The translations under genes and the position numbers were made by a program. This document shows, in pieces, positions 37,945 through 46,966 of a stretch of 64,000 bases of DNA. Below the pieces are notes generated by a model, which was given only the letters and a program-made list of their open reading frames with translations, searched no databases and was not told where the DNA came from. Positions within the stretch are counted from its first letter, which is position 1, and every line of letters begins with the position of its first letter. This stretch comes from Urechidicola croceus. Its GTDB lineage: Bacteria; Bacteroidota; Bacteroidia; Flavobacteriales; Flavobacteriaceae. Location: NCBI RefSeq assembly GCF_001761325.1, contig NZ_CP017478.1, forward strand, positions 2,315,501 through 2,379,500. Direction: 5' to 3'.

Positions 37945-38011
37945 AGTTAATGTATGAGTTATTTAACTTAATAACGATCAGACAATTAAAGTGTTACATT
38001 AAAAAGTCTAT

Positions 38012-38323
38012 TTATTTGCTATTCTTCTTAAACTTTTTAGAATTTGATTTAATAAGTAAATAAGGAAGTCCAATTCCTATGGCAACGATAATACTTATGT
38101 TTTCAATTTTAGGTATTTCAAGTTGTTTTGAAATCAAAAAACCAACAATTAAAACAAGTGCCATTCCAATCATCACTCTAAAGAATAAAGTTGCAATTCC
38201 TTCAATATCATACTTTTTTTGATCTTCGGTTGACATTGTGTTATAACCTGCAATCAAAAAATACATTTTTCCGTATTTAATTAAAACTCCTATAATTATA
38301 AAAATAAGTGCAACGGCTAACAT
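38012..38323 (-). CDS. DUF3784-type small membrane protein
   Basis: 103 residues with three hydrophobic segments (residues about 1-10, 45-65, 73-90) and the AGYNTMSTEDQKKYD segment that is characteristic of DUF3784 proteins. Function is unknown. It lies 30 bases downstream of gpsA on the same strand, so it may be co-transcribed. Confidence 0.75.
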   Translation of the reverse strand: MLAVALIFIIIGVLIKYGKMYFLIAGYNTMSTEDQKKYDIEGIATLFFRVMIGMALVLIVGFLISKQLEIPKIENISIIVAIGIGLPYLLIKSNSKKFKKNSK

Positions 38324-38353
38324 GTTCGTAATTTTTTGACTATAGTTTTAAAA

Positions 38354-39355
38354 CTAATCTAATAAATCTGTTAATTTTTTAAACTGATTTTTAGGATTTT
38401 TATTTTCATATAAAACCCTGTACACTGTATCGATTATTGGAGTATTTGCTCCATTTTTTTGATTGATTTCATAAGCGCTTTTTGTTGCATAATAACCCTC
38501 AGCAACCATTACCATTTCCATCATTGCCGATTTTACAGTATATCCTTTTCCAATCATATTTCCGAACATTCGATTACGACTAAAAGTAGAATATCCTGTA
38601 ACCAATAAATCGCCTAAATAAGCAGAATTATTGATGTTACGCTTCATTTTATGCACTTTCTTAATGAATTTTTTCATTTCACGAATAGAATTTGACATCA
38701 ATACAGATTGAAAATTATCTCCATACCCTAATCCGTGTGCTATTCCTGCAGCAATTGCATAAATGTTCTTTAACATTGCTGCATATTCAGTGCCAATAAT
38801 ATCATCAGATACTTTGGTTTTTATATAATCACTTTCTAAAAATGAACTCAATACTTTTGCTTTTGATTCATCTTGACAAGCTATAGTTAAATATGATAAA
38901 CGCTCTAAAGCAACTTCTTCAGCATGACAAGGACCAGTAATTACTCCAATATTTTCAAATGGAATGCTCATTTTTTCGTGAAAATGCTCACCTACTATCA
39001 ATCCAGATTTTGGAATAATTCCTTTTATGGCCGAAAATAATATCTTGTCTTTCAGTGAAACATTAATCTTATCTAATTCATCTTGCACAAAGGCTGAAGG
39101 AATTGCAAAAATTAAGTAATCTGCATATTCAACCATTTCGTTTATATCTTTAGATAAAAACAACTGATTTATATCAAACTCGACTGAACTTAAATAATTC
39201 GGATTGTGTTCATTTCTCTTAATATATTCCAAAGAATACTCACTTCGCATATACCAACCAACAGTTTCTAGATTCTCGCACAGCATTTTAACAATGGCTG
39301 TTGCCCAACTTCCACTTCCAAAAACGGCAATTTTAGGTTTGTTATTCATATTCAT
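38354..39355 (-). CDS. gpsA: NAD(P)-dependent glycerol-3-phosphate dehydrogenase
   Basis: The 333-residue enzyme reduces dihydroxyacetone phosphate to sn-glycerol 3-phosphate for phospholipid synthesis, the reverse direction of GlpD. It begins with the dinucleotide-binding motif IAVFGSGSWATAIVKML, has IKGIIPKSG and ITGPCHAEEVALERLSYLTI, and the catalytic lysine region AAMLKNIYAIAAGIAHGLGYGDN. An ATG two codons downstream (39349) is an alternative start. It is divergent from the flippase gene with clear promoters for both. Confidence 0.94.
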   Translation of the reverse strand: MNMNNKPKIAVFGSGSWATAIVKMLCENLETVGWYMRSEYSLEYIKRNEHNPNYLSSVEFDINQLFLSKDINEMVEYADYLIFAIPSAFVQDELDKINVSLKDKILFSAIKGIIPKSGLIVGEHFHEKMSIPFENIGVITGPCHAEEVALERLSYLTIACQDESKAKVLSSFLESDYIKTKVSDDIIGTEYAAMLKNIYAIAAGIAHGLGYGDNFQSVLMSNSIREMKKFIKKVHKMKRNINNSAYLGDLLVTGYSTFSRNRMFGNMIGKGYTVKSAMMEMVMVAEGYYATKSAYEINQKNGANTPIIDTVYRVLYENKNPKNQFKKLTDLLD

Positions 39356-39371
39356 TATTCAATTAACAATT

Positions 39372-39379
39372 CAAAAGTA
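39372..39379 (-). promoter_or_regulatory. -7 promoter element for gpsA
   Basis: Minus strand TACTTTTG, a TAnnTTTG match, 17 bases upstream of the gpsA ATG. Confidence 0.55.
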
Positions 39380-39410
39380 CTATTTTTAAACATATCTTAA
39401 GCCGAATTCT

Positions 39411-39418
39411 TATATTTG
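39411..39418 (+). promoter_or_regulatory. -7 promoter element for the flippase operon
   Basis: TATATTTG, a TAnnTTTG match, 20 bases upstream of the TTG start at 39439. Confidence 0.55.
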
Positions 39419-39438
39419 TCAATACTGAATTATTTCTA

Positions 39439-40893
39439 TTGAGCACATTAAAACGATTTTTTAAAGACACAATTATTTATGGTATTGCTGCGGTTTTACC
39501 AAGAGTAATCAACTTTTTGTTGGTAAGAGTTCATACTGATGCTTTGCCTGCCAATAATTATTCTGAAAACACGTATTTCTATATTTGGGCTGCTTTGTTT
39601 TCGGTCTTATTGACATTTGGAATGGAAACCACTTTTTTTAGATTTTATAATAAGGAAGAAAAAAAAGATACATTAATTTCAACTGCATTTATTACAATGC
39701 TTTTTACGGTTTTAGTTTTCTTGATTCTATTAACGGTATTTTTTGATTCATTTTTAAATTTATTTGATTTTGAAAACAATCCTTTAAGATTAAAATTGTT
39801 TATCGGCATAATGGCTTTGGATACCATTGCAATGATTCCTTTTGCTTATTTAAGAGCGTCTAACAGACCTATTAAATATGCTATTATAAAACTTGTCAAT
39901 GTTGGTGTTATAGTAGCAATAAACCTATTGTTTCTAAAATATATTCCTGCTTTTATCAAAAACGGAACAACTTTCCCAGATATTTTAAACGCTATTTATC
40001 AAAAAACAGAAAAAGTCAATTTTATATTTATTGCTAATGTTTTAGGTAGTGCTATTTCTTTTATTCTATTGATTCCGTATTTACTGAAGTTCAAAATTCA
40101 ATTTGATAGTGGTTTATTGAAAAAAATGTTGAAATATAGTTGGCCCATTGCTGTTGCTGGAATTGCATATGTTATCAATGAAAACTTAGATAAATACCTC
40201 ATCAAAAATATGATTGGTGATTCTGAAATGGGAATTTATAGCGCATGTTATAAATTGGCAATTTTCATGAATTTATACATCATGGCTTTCAAATTAGGTG
40301 CTGAACCATTCTTTTTTAACCATGCTGATAAAAAAAATGCTAAAGAAACCTATGCTAAAATTATGAACTATTTTGTAATTGTTGGCGCTTTGGTTTTGGT
40401 AGGAATTGTAGCGTATATCGATTTATTCAAACACTTTATAAATGAAAATTATTGGAGTGCTTTAGCAATAGTTCCAATTGTTTTATTGGCTAATTTATTT
40501 TTAGGTATTTATCACAACTTAGCGATTTGGTATAAATTAACTGATAAAACAAGATATGGTATGTATTTCTCTATTTTTGGAGCAATTATTACAATTATTT
40601 TAAATCTTTTGATGATTCCTAAATTTGGAATTATGGCATCTGCAATTGCAACTTTAGCGGCTTATGCAAGTATGACACTTACCTCCTATTTTATTGGAAA
40701 AAAATACTATCCTGTAAATTATAACCTCCAAAAAATGGTGGTTTATCTAATTGCTTCAGTAATTATTTGCGCTATCTCTTTCATCTATTTTAGAGAAAAT
40801 TATTGGGTTTCTACACTACTAGTTTTAATATTTGCTGGAATTATTTTTTGGAATGAGAAGAAAGAAATACTATCAATTGTTAAAAGAAATTAA
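39439..40893 (+). CDS. Polysaccharide/lipid-linked oligosaccharide flippase-like membrane protein
   Basis: A 484-residue protein with about 12-14 hydrophobic segments and the N-terminal pattern FFKDTIIYGIAAVLPRVINF seen in Wzx/MurJ-type (MOP superfamily) flippases. It probably moves a lipid-linked sugar across the inner membrane; whether this is O-antigen-like, capsular or lipid II is unclear. The frame opens with TTG at 39439, which I accept because the conserved N-terminus begins there and no ATG precedes it. It heads a plus-strand run with the esterase, dut and a small unknown. Confidence 0.82.
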   Translation: MSTLKRFFKDTIIYGIAAVLPRVINFLLVRVHTDALPANNYSENTYFYIWAALFSVLLTFGMETTFFRFYNKEEKKDTLISTAFITMLFTVLVFLILLTVFFDSFLNLFDFENNPLRLKLFIGIMALDTIAMIPFAYLRASNRPIKYAIIKLVNVGVIVAINLLFLKYIPAFIKNGTTFPDILNAIYQKTEKVNFIFIANVLGSAISFILLIPYLLKFKIQFDSGLLKKMLKYSWPIAVAGIAYVINENLDKYLIKNMIGDSEMGIYSACYKLAIFMNLYIMAFKLGAEPFFFNHADKKNAKETYAKIMNYFVIVGALVLVGIVAYIDLFKHFINENYWSALAIVPIVLLANLFLGIYHNLAIWYKLTDKTRYGMYFSIFGAIITIILNLLMIPKFGIMASAIATLAAYASMTLTSYFIGKKYYPVNYNLQKMVVYLIASVIICAISFIYFRENYWVSTLLVLIFAGIIFWNEKKEILSIVKRN

Positions 40894-40894
40894 T

Positions 40895-41728
40895 ATGAAA
40901 AGTAAACTTCTTTTAATAGTTGTTTTCGCGTTAGGATTTATTTCTTTTTCACAAGAAAAAAAATCAACTTCTTCAAAAAATGTATCAATAATTAAAAAGG
41001 AATTTCTAATACCAGAACTCAACAATATCAGCCATAAAATTTGGGTTTATCTTCCTCCTAATTATCATAAAACTTCAAAAAAATATCCTGTAATTTATAT
41101 GCATGATGCTCAAAATTTATTTGACAATGCAACTTCTTTTATTGGTGAATGGCAAGTAGATGAAACTTTAAATTCTATTTATGAAAAAAGTGATAAAGGG
41201 TTTATAATTGTTGGTATTGAAAATGGCGGAAGTGAACGAATCAATGAATATACTCCCTGGAAACACGAAAAGTATGGTGGTGGAAAAGGAGCCATTTATA
41301 TTGATTTTATAGTTAAAACACTAAAACCTTATATAGATTCAGAATACAGAACAAAACCACAACGTAAGCATACGGGTCTTATTGGAAGTTCTCTTGGTGG
41401 ACTAATTTCTTATTATGGCGGACTGAAATATCCAACTGTTTTTGGAAAAATTGGTGCACTATCATCATCTTTTTGGTTTTCAGATGAAGTTATTAATTTT
41501 ACCAAAGAATATGGAAATCAAAAAAAATTAAAACTTTATTTGTTAGTTGGTGGACAAGAAGGTGAAAACGTAGAAGAGGACACTAAAAAAATGGAAAAAT
41601 TATTATTAAACACGGGTTTTAAACCTAAAAATTTAAAAACTAAAGTAAATCCAAAAGGTCAACATAATGAGGCTTTTTGGAAAAGTGAATTTTCAGAGGT
41701 TATAAACTGGTTATATAAAATTAAATAA
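40895..41728 (+). CDS. Secreted esterase of alpha/beta-hydrolase fold (esterase D/enterochelin esterase-like)
   Basis: The ATG at 40895, one base after the flippase stop, gives 277 residues with a signal peptide (MKSKLLLIVVFALGFISFSQ). The fold motifs are IWVYLPPNYHKTSKKYPVIY, the MHDAQNLFD segment, and the nucleophile elbow IGSSLGGLISYYGG; a late HNEAFW supplies the histidine. These fit the putative esterase family (PF00756). Substrate unknown. The longer frame to 40832 would overlap the flippase gene by 62 bases and lacks the signal at its start. Confidence 0.85.
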   Translation: MKSKLLLIVVFALGFISFSQEKKSTSSKNVSIIKKEFLIPELNNISHKIWVYLPPNYHKTSKKYPVIYMHDAQNLFDNATSFIGEWQVDETLNSIYEKSDKGFIIVGIENGGSERINEYTPWKHEKYGGGKGAIYIDFIVKTLKPYIDSEYRTKPQRKHTGLIGSSLGGLISYYGGLKYPTVFGKIGALSSSFWFSDEVINFTKEYGNQKKLKLYLLVGGQEGENVEEDTKKMEKLLLNTGFKPKNLKTKVNPKGQHNEAFWKSEFSEVINWLYKIK

Positions 41729-42160
41729 ATGAAAATACAAATCATAAACAAATCGAAACACGCTATTCCAAGTTATGAAACGATTGCTTCTGCAGGAATG
41801 GATTTGAGAGCAAATATTGATGAATCAATAACATTAAAACCATTAGAAAGAATAATTGTAAAAACTGGACTGTTTATAGCATTACCTATTGGTACAGAAG
41901 CGCAAGTAAGACCAAGAAGTGGATTGGCTGCAAAAAAAGGAATTACTGTTTTAAATTCTCCTGGAACTGTTGATGCTGATTATCGTGGTGAAATTGGAGT
42001 GATTTTAGTGAATATTTCTAACGAAGATTTTGTGATTAATGATGGTGAGCGCATTGCTCAATTAGTCATTGCAAAACATGAACGCGCAGAATGGGAAGAA
42101 GTAACTGTTTTAGATGAAACTGAACGTGGTACTGGTGGATTTGGAAGTACGGGAGTTTAA
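41729..42160 (+). CDS. dut: dUTP diphosphatase
   Basis: The 143-residue trimeric dUTPase hydrolyses dUTP to dUMP and keeps uracil out of DNA. All five family motifs are visible: [48 protein letters not shown] and the C-terminal [10 protein letters not shown]. The ATG directly follows the esterase stop with no gap, so the genes are coupled. Confidence 0.97.
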   Translation: MKIQIINKSKHAIPSYETIASAGMDLRANIDESITLKPLERIIVKTGLFIALPIGTEAQVRPRSGLAAKKGITVLNSPGTVDADYRGEIGVILVNISNEDFVINDGERIAQLVIAKHERAEWEEVTVLDETERGTGGFGSTGV

Positions 42161-42165
42161 TTGTT

Positions 42166-42534
42166 ATGGAATACGAATTACAACCTTTAAGAATTATTGC
42201 AGGATGGAAAGTAGATTGGAATACTTTTTATGAAGTAGATCCAACAAGTGAAACGATGCACTATTTTGAAGGAAGTTCTTTATTACAACTAAGTAATTAT
42301 AATTTATATAGATCTATTGATTTAGAATGGAGACCTGAAAAAGATGTTAACGGTGAGTTTATTTTAAGAGTAATTAATATTTCAACTAGTATCAATCCTA
42401 AAACAAAAAAAGAAGTATATGATTTTGATTGGGAGGATTTATATTTAGAATTTAGTTCTAAAAGTAGAAAAGAAATTATTGAAAAAATAGAATTACTAAT
42501 GCTTCAATTACCTCCATTTATCCAAAAAAAATAA
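42166..42534 (+). CDS. Conserved small protein of unknown function
   Basis: 122 residues, soluble, rich in W, Y, E and D, with the N-terminal stretch IIAGWKVDWNTFYEVDPTSE and a helical C-terminus. I do not recognise a family. It starts 5 bases after dut in the same operon and ends 1 base from the convergent ABC ATPase gene. The sequence gives no catalytic motif. Confidence 0.6.
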   Translation: MEYELQPLRIIAGWKVDWNTFYEVDPTSETMHYFEGSSLLQLSNYNLYRSIDLEWRPEKDVNGEFILRVINISTSINPKTKKEVYDFDWEDLYLEFSSKSRKEIIEKIELLMLQLPPFIQKK

Positions 42535-42535
42535 T

Positions 42536-43480
42536 CTATTTTTCAATATTTAAATAAATCTCTAAACCTTTAACTATTGAATTATGATGTTCAAAATAGA
42601 TAATTGTATCTACTAATTTTGCTTCAATTAAATAACAATTTCCTTTAAAATAAGATTGAATAACTGTTGCTTTAATTTCTGATTTACCCACAATTTTTAA
42701 TTGATTTGGGTACAATAAAACAGTTTTTTTGGAAGGATTTTGAAACTTTAAGTCTTCTGAAGGAATCTCATTTATTTCATTAAAAAGTGAACCAACATAA
42801 ACATTCGAAGGGTTTTGATATAGTTTTTCAGGGGTGTTTTTTTCAATTATTTTTCCATCTTTCATTACCAAAATTTCATCTGCAAAAGAAAGAGCATCTG
42901 TTGCATCATGAGTTGCAACTAGCAATGTGATATTTTTTGATTTTAAATAGTTGAAAAGATTCCTTCTTAATTTGTTTTTTCTGAAATTATCAATGTTACT
43001 AAACGGTTCATCTAGTAACAAAACTTCTGGCTCTTTCGCAATCACTTTGGCAATAGCAACACGTTGTTTTTGTCCTTGACTTAAATTAACAACTTTCGTT
43101 TTTAAAAACTCCGACATATCTACAACATCCAATAGTTTTTTTATTTTATCTAGCCGGTTTTCATCTAAAAATGAAATGTTTTTACCAATATTTTCTTCAA
43201 CAGTAATGTATGGCATTAAGTCAAAGTCTTGCGGTAAATATTTCATAAAATCTTCTCCTGGAATCAAATAAAAATTAGGCCCTAATAGTTTTTCATCATT
43301 CCAAGAAACTGTGCCTTTTTCAACATGTAATAAGCCGTAAATAATTTCTAAAAGTGTACTTTTTCCACACCCACTTTCACCTACAATTGCTAAATATTTA
43401 CCTTTATCAGTAGAAAAACTAATGTTTTTAATAACCTCAATTTTATCATAAGTAAAAGAAATGTTTTGGACTTTAAGCAT
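42536..43480 (-). CDS. ABC transporter ATP-binding protein without a neighbouring permease
   Basis: A 314-residue ATPase with Walker A GESGCGKST (G34-T42), the signature LSQGQKQRVAIAK, Walker B VLLLDEPFSN and the switch histidine in VATHDATDAL. The last 70 residues look like a TOBE-type substrate/regulatory domain, as in PotA- or ModC-type importers. No permease or binding protein gene is in the window. It follows the protease-RimK fusion gene by 3 bases, so they are co-transcribed. Substrate unknown. Confidence 0.88.
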   Translation of the reverse strand: MLKVQNISFTYDKIEVIKNISFSTDKGKYLAIVGESGCGKSTLLEIIYGLLHVEKGTVSWNDEKLLGPNFYLIPGEDFMKYLPQDFDLMPYITVEENIGKNISFLDENRLDKIKKLLDVVDMSEFLKTKVVNLSQGQKQRVAIAKVIAKEPEVLLLDEPFSNIDNFRKNKLRRNLFNYLKSKNITLLVATHDATDALSFADEILVMKDGKIIEKNTPEKLYQNPSNVYVGSLFNEINEIPSEDLKFQNPSKKTVLLYPNQLKIVGKSEIKATVIQSYFKGNCYLIEAKLVDTIIYFEHHNSIVKGLEIYLNIEK

Positions 43481-43483
43481 TAA

Positions 43484-44851
43484 TTATTTTTTAGATAATA
43501 TTTTCTTTTCAATTGCTGCAATCATCATACTAGCAATATCTTTTCCTGTTGCTTGTTCTATTCCTTCAAGACCTGGAGAAGAATTTACTTCTAATAATAA
43601 TGGTCCTTTATTAGAACGTATTAAATCTACTCCTGCAACATCAAGATTTAATACTTTTGCTGCTTTAATCGCCAATTTCTTTTCTTCAGAAGTAATTTTT
43701 ACAATATTTGCCGTTCCTCCTTGATGTATATTTGCTCTAAATTCGCCTTTGGTCGCAACTCTTTCAATGGATGCAACGACTTTGCCATCAATAACAAAAC
43801 AACGTAAATCTCTACCCCCTGCTTCTTTAATAAATTCTTGAACTAATATATTGGTTTTTAAACTTTTAAAAGCGTTAATTACACTTTCTGCGGCTTTATT
43901 TGTTTCTGCCAAAACGACTCCTTTTCCTTGTGTACTTTCTAATAATTTAATAATTAATGGAGCACCATTTACCATTGAAATAACTTCTTTGGTATCTAAC
44001 GGAGAATTTGCAAATCCTGTTGTTGGAATTTGAATACCATTTTTAGAAAATATCTGTGATGAATGTAATTTATCTCTTGATTGTGTAATCGCTTCAGCGT
44101 TATTTAAAACATAGGCTCCGATAGAGTCAAATTGACGAATTAATGCGCATCCATAAAAGGTTACACTTGGTTTTATTCTTGGTATAATTGCATCTAAGCC
44201 ATTGATAATATTTCCTCCTCGATAATGAATTTCAGGTGTATCGGCATCCATTTTAATGTAACTATGTTGTACATTTAAAAAGTGCATTTGATGCCCTCGT
44301 TCTTCACCTGCTTCTATTAGTCTTTTATTACTATACAATTCAGGGTTACTTGCCAATAGACCAATTTTTAAACCACTTTCCTGTTTTTTATTAACCTTAT
44401 AAATAGTATTTATTTCTGATGGAGAATAGCTTTTAATAAGTGTTTGTTGTGAAGGATCAATAATCATTCTATCAATCATTGCTTCACGACCTAAAAGCAT
44501 TCTATAACCCATAGAATCTCTATTGGCAAGGGTAACTTCAATTTCCCAAGTATTTTCACCAATTGTCAATGGAGTTTTTATTACAAATCTTTTTTCACTG
44601 ATTCCTGTCGAACTTTTTACAGTTCTTGTATCACAAACTTTTGATTCACAATGAATATTTATCCTTCTATTATTTTGAATTGGCAAGATCTCGTATCTTA
44701 CCCATTTTTCTCCATTTTTTTTAAATGTACTAATGTTTATAGCGTGAATTGATGATGTTTTGGCACCAGAATCTACACGTACTTTTATTGCATGAATTTT
44801 TAATTCTGATAAAGCACACCATTCTTCACTCCCAATAGTTATTTTTTCCAT
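43484..44851 (-). CDS. rimK: Fusion of a retropepsin-like (RimB-type) domain and a RimK-like ATP-grasp ligase
   Basis: A 455-residue two-domain protein. Residues about 1-140 match the RimB/ATP-dependent zinc protease family: VRVDSGAKTSSIHA has the aspartic-protease signature (D27-S-G-A), and LLGREAMIDRMIIDP ends the domain. From about 155 a RimK-type glutamate ligase follows, beginning LKIGLLASNPELYSNKRLIEA, with SRDKLHSSQIFSKNGIQIP and the ATP-grasp segments LLESTQGKGVVLAE and LLEVNSSPGLEGIE. In E. coli RimK adds glutamates to ribosomal protein S6; separate RimB trims it in Pseudomonas. Both activities seem joined here. The ABC ATPase gene follows by 3 bases. Confidence 0.88.
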   Translation of the reverse strand: MEKITIGSEEWCALSELKIHAIKVRVDSGAKTSSIHAINISTFKKNGEKWVRYEILPIQNNRRINIHCESKVCDTRTVKSSTGISEKRFVIKTPLTIGENTWEIEVTLANRDSMGYRMLLGREAMIDRMIIDPSQQTLIKSYSPSEINTIYKVNKKQESGLKIGLLASNPELYSNKRLIEAGEERGHQMHFLNVQHSYIKMDADTPEIHYRGGNIINGLDAIIPRIKPSVTFYGCALIRQFDSIGAYVLNNAEAITQSRDKLHSSQIFSKNGIQIPTTGFANSPLDTKEVISMVNGAPLIIKLLESTQGKGVVLAETNKAAESVINAFKSLKTNILVQEFIKEAGGRDLRCFVIDGKVVASIERVATKGEFRANIHQGGTANIVKITSEEKKLAIKAAKVLNLDVAGVDLIRSNKGPLLLEVNSSPGLEGIEQATGKDIASMMIAAIEKKILSKK

Positions 44852-44870
44852 TAGATTTATTATTTTATAA

Positions 44871-44878
44871 CAAATGTA
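44871..44878 (-). promoter_or_regulatory. -7 promoter element for the protease-RimK/ABC operon
   Basis: Minus strand TACATTTG matches TAnnTTTG, 20 bases before the ATG at 44851; a TTG lies 22 bases further upstream (44901-44903), within the usual -33 spacing. Confidence 0.6.
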
Positions 44879-44904
44879 TCTTTTTTTATTAATGTTTTGA
44901 CAAT

Positions 44905-44942
44905 AAAAAAGGGGAACAAAATTAATTTTGTTCCCCTTTTTT
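44905..44942 (-). terminator. Rho-independent terminator of recA
   Basis: A 38-bp perfect palindrome: AAAAAAGGGGAACAAAATT is followed directly by its reverse complement. G-C core with A and T runs on both ends, so it could work in both directions; it lies 20 bases after the recA stop. Confidence 0.9.
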
Positions 44943-44962
44943 AATTATTCAATTAAATAAAT

Positions 44963-45967
44963 TTATTTATCTCCTATTGCATCTTTTATTTTACCTTCTA
45001 ATTCATCTGCTAAATCTGGATTGTCTTTTATTAAACCTTTAACAGCATCACGCCCTTGACCTAATTTTGTATCTCCATAACTAAACCATGATCCACTTTT
45101 CTTTACAATTCCGTACTCAACTCCTAAATCTAAAATTTCTCCTACTTTAGAAATTCCTTCTCCATACATAATATCAAATTCTGCTGTTTGAAATGGTGGT
45201 GCAACTTTATTCTTAACAACCTTTACTTTTGTACTGTTACCAAGAACTTTGTCTCCGTCTTTTATTTGAGTTCTACGACGAATATCTAAACGTACTGAAG
45301 CATAAAATTTCAATGCATTACCTCCTGTTGTTGTTTCAGGATTTCCGAACATTACACCAATTTTTTCACGTAATTGGTTAATAAAAATAACTGTACAATT
45401 GGTTTTACTTATAGTTCCAGTCATTTTACGAAGTGCTTGAGACATTAAACGAGCATGTAATCCCATTTTTGAATCTCCCATTTCTCCTTCAATTTCACTT
45501 TTTGGAGTCAATGCTGCAACTGAATCAACTACAACTAAATCAATTGCTCCTGAGCGAATTAAGTTTTCAGCAATTTCTAATGCTTGTTCACCATAATCAG
45601 GTTGAGAAATAATTAGATTATCAATATCAACACCTAAACTTTCAGCATAAAAACGATCAAATGCATGCTCAGCATCAATAAAAGCAGCAATACCACCGGC
45701 TTTTTGAGTCTCTGCAATTGCATGAAGAGTTAAGGTTGTTTTACCTGAAGATTCTGGCCCATAAATTTCGATAACTCTTCCTCTTGGGTAACCACCAACG
45801 CCTAATGCTAAATCCAATCCTAAAGAACCTGAAGAAATTGCATCAACATCTTGATGAGCAACATCTCCTAATTTCATTACTGAACCTTTTCCGTAAGTCT
45901 TATCTAGTTTATCTAAAGTAAGTTGTAACGCTTTTAATTTTGCCTCTTTTTCCTTGTCTGCTGCCAT
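44963..45967 (-). CDS. recA: Recombinase RecA
   Basis: The 334-residue ATPase for homologous recombination and SOS signalling. It has the P-loop [17 protein letters not shown], the L1/L2 region segments [14 protein letters not shown] and [22 protein letters not shown], and the conserved [12 protein letters not shown]. The acidic C-terminus typical of RecA ([14 protein letters not shown]) is present. Length is somewhat shorter than E. coli RecA (353) at the tail, as usual in Bacteroidota. It stands alone with a palindromic terminator; no SOS box was recognised upstream. Confidence 0.98.
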   Translation of the reverse strand: MAADKEKEAKLKALQLTLDKLDKTYGKGSVMKLGDVAHQDVDAISSGSLGLDLALGVGGYPRGRVIEIYGPESSGKTTLTLHAIAETQKAGGIAAFIDAEHAFDRFYAESLGVDIDNLIISQPDYGEQALEIAENLIRSGAIDLVVVDSVAALTPKSEIEGEMGDSKMGLHARLMSQALRKMTGTISKTNCTVIFINQLREKIGVMFGNPETTTGGNALKFYASVRLDIRRRTQIKDGDKVLGNSTKVKVVKNKVAPPFQTAEFDIMYGEGISKVGEILDLGVEYGIVKKSGSWFSYGDTKLGQGRDAVKGLIKDNPDLADELEGKIKDAIGDK

Positions 45968-46170
45968 AATTCTATTAATAATTTTAATCTTGTTTTCAAT
46001 CGTTAAAAGTACTAAAAACTATTGAGTATAAGTTGTGATATATTCTATTAATTCTAAATTTAACGATTAAACAATTATACTATTAATAAAATCAATATGT
46101 TGTTTTTTTGTTTTTGATAAATTACATTAATTATCTTCAAATTAATACTTATAAAAAGACAAAATTTTCG

Positions 46171-46178
46171 TAATTTTG
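46171..46178 (+). promoter_or_regulatory. -7 promoter element for the tandem T9SS cargo genes
   Basis: TAATTTTG matches TAnnTTTG; the ATG is at 46221. The 42-base leader between them is unusually C-rich for this genome, with two C runs (TTCCCCG and ACCCCCT). Confidence 0.5.
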
Positions 46179-46220
46179 AGTTCCCCGTTTGATACCCCCT
46201 TAATTTTTAAAACTTACGTT

Positions 46221-46931
46221 ATGATAAAAAAACTACTTTATTTATTTATTGGGCTATTTGCTTTTTCTGGAGTATATGCTCAAGTGAACCTTGTTCATCA
46301 TGCAGATGAGTGCCGTAATGGTGAAAGTTATACTTTCGAATTTGAATTTATTCGTATGTTTGATGGTTATGAACAATACCAAGTATTAACCGCTCCAACA
46401 GAATGTGGTCAAGAAATTATTGATGATCTTGCAGTTAGTGATGGTACTCGTGTAAATAGAAATTACGGAATTACATGGGTGGCTGCAAGTTCTGAATGGG
46501 TTTTACATTCTAGTAATCCAGCAACTTTGGCTTCAGGAGTAACTCCAGCAAATATAGTGTATAGAAGTTCCGATACTAATGGCGTTTCACCACCGAATTC
46601 TGGTTGGGTATCAAGTGGATATTGTATTAATACCTCATCAACTCTTAGTTTTTATGAGACAACTATTGACAATTGCCCTGCATTGGGAATAGATCAAGAA
46701 TTAATTAAAGAATCAAAAATATCAATCTATCCTAATCCATCATCTGATTATATTGAAATAAGTAATTTAAGTGAAAATGTGAAATGTACTATTTCAAATA
46801 TTACAGGTCAAATTGTTAAAAATACTAAAGTAAGTAGTTCAAATAATAGAATCAATATTTCTGATCTCGCTAAAGGGTTTTACTTTGTAGATTTAGAAGG
46901 TAAAAAAACAATTAAATTGGTTAAAAAATAA
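46221..46931 (+). CDS. Secreted protein with type A T9SS C-terminal sorting domain (copy 1)
   Basis: From the ATG at 46221 the protein has 236 residues, a signal peptide ending VYAQ, a cysteine-containing beta-rich N-terminal domain (VHHADECRNG, PPNSGWVSSGYC), and a 70-residue C-terminal T9SS domain (SIYPNPSSDYIEISNLSE ... DLEGKKTIKLVKK) that would direct export across the outer membrane. It does not resemble a known enzyme. Its neighbour at 46967 is a paralogue. The longer frame back to 46176 is rejected because the signal peptide begins at 46221. Confidence 0.85.
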   Translation: MIKKLLYLFIGLFAFSGVYAQVNLVHHADECRNGESYTFEFEFIRMFDGYEQYQVLTAPTECGQEIIDDLAVSDGTRVNRNYGITWVAASSEWVLHSSNPATLASGVTPANIVYRSSDTNGVSPPNSGWVSSGYCINTSSTLSFYETTIDNCPALGIDQELIKESKISIYPNPSSDYIEISNLSENVKCTISNITGQIVKNTKVSSSNNRINISDLAKGFYFVDLEGKKTIKLVKK

Positions 46932-46966
46932 AATTTTGTATCTTAGATTATTAAAACTAATGATTT

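Noticed and set aside
44905-44942. The 38-bp perfect palindrome after recA looked like an operator or attachment site.
   Set aside because: It has a G-C core with A and T runs and lies 20 bases after the stop codon, so a terminator explains it.
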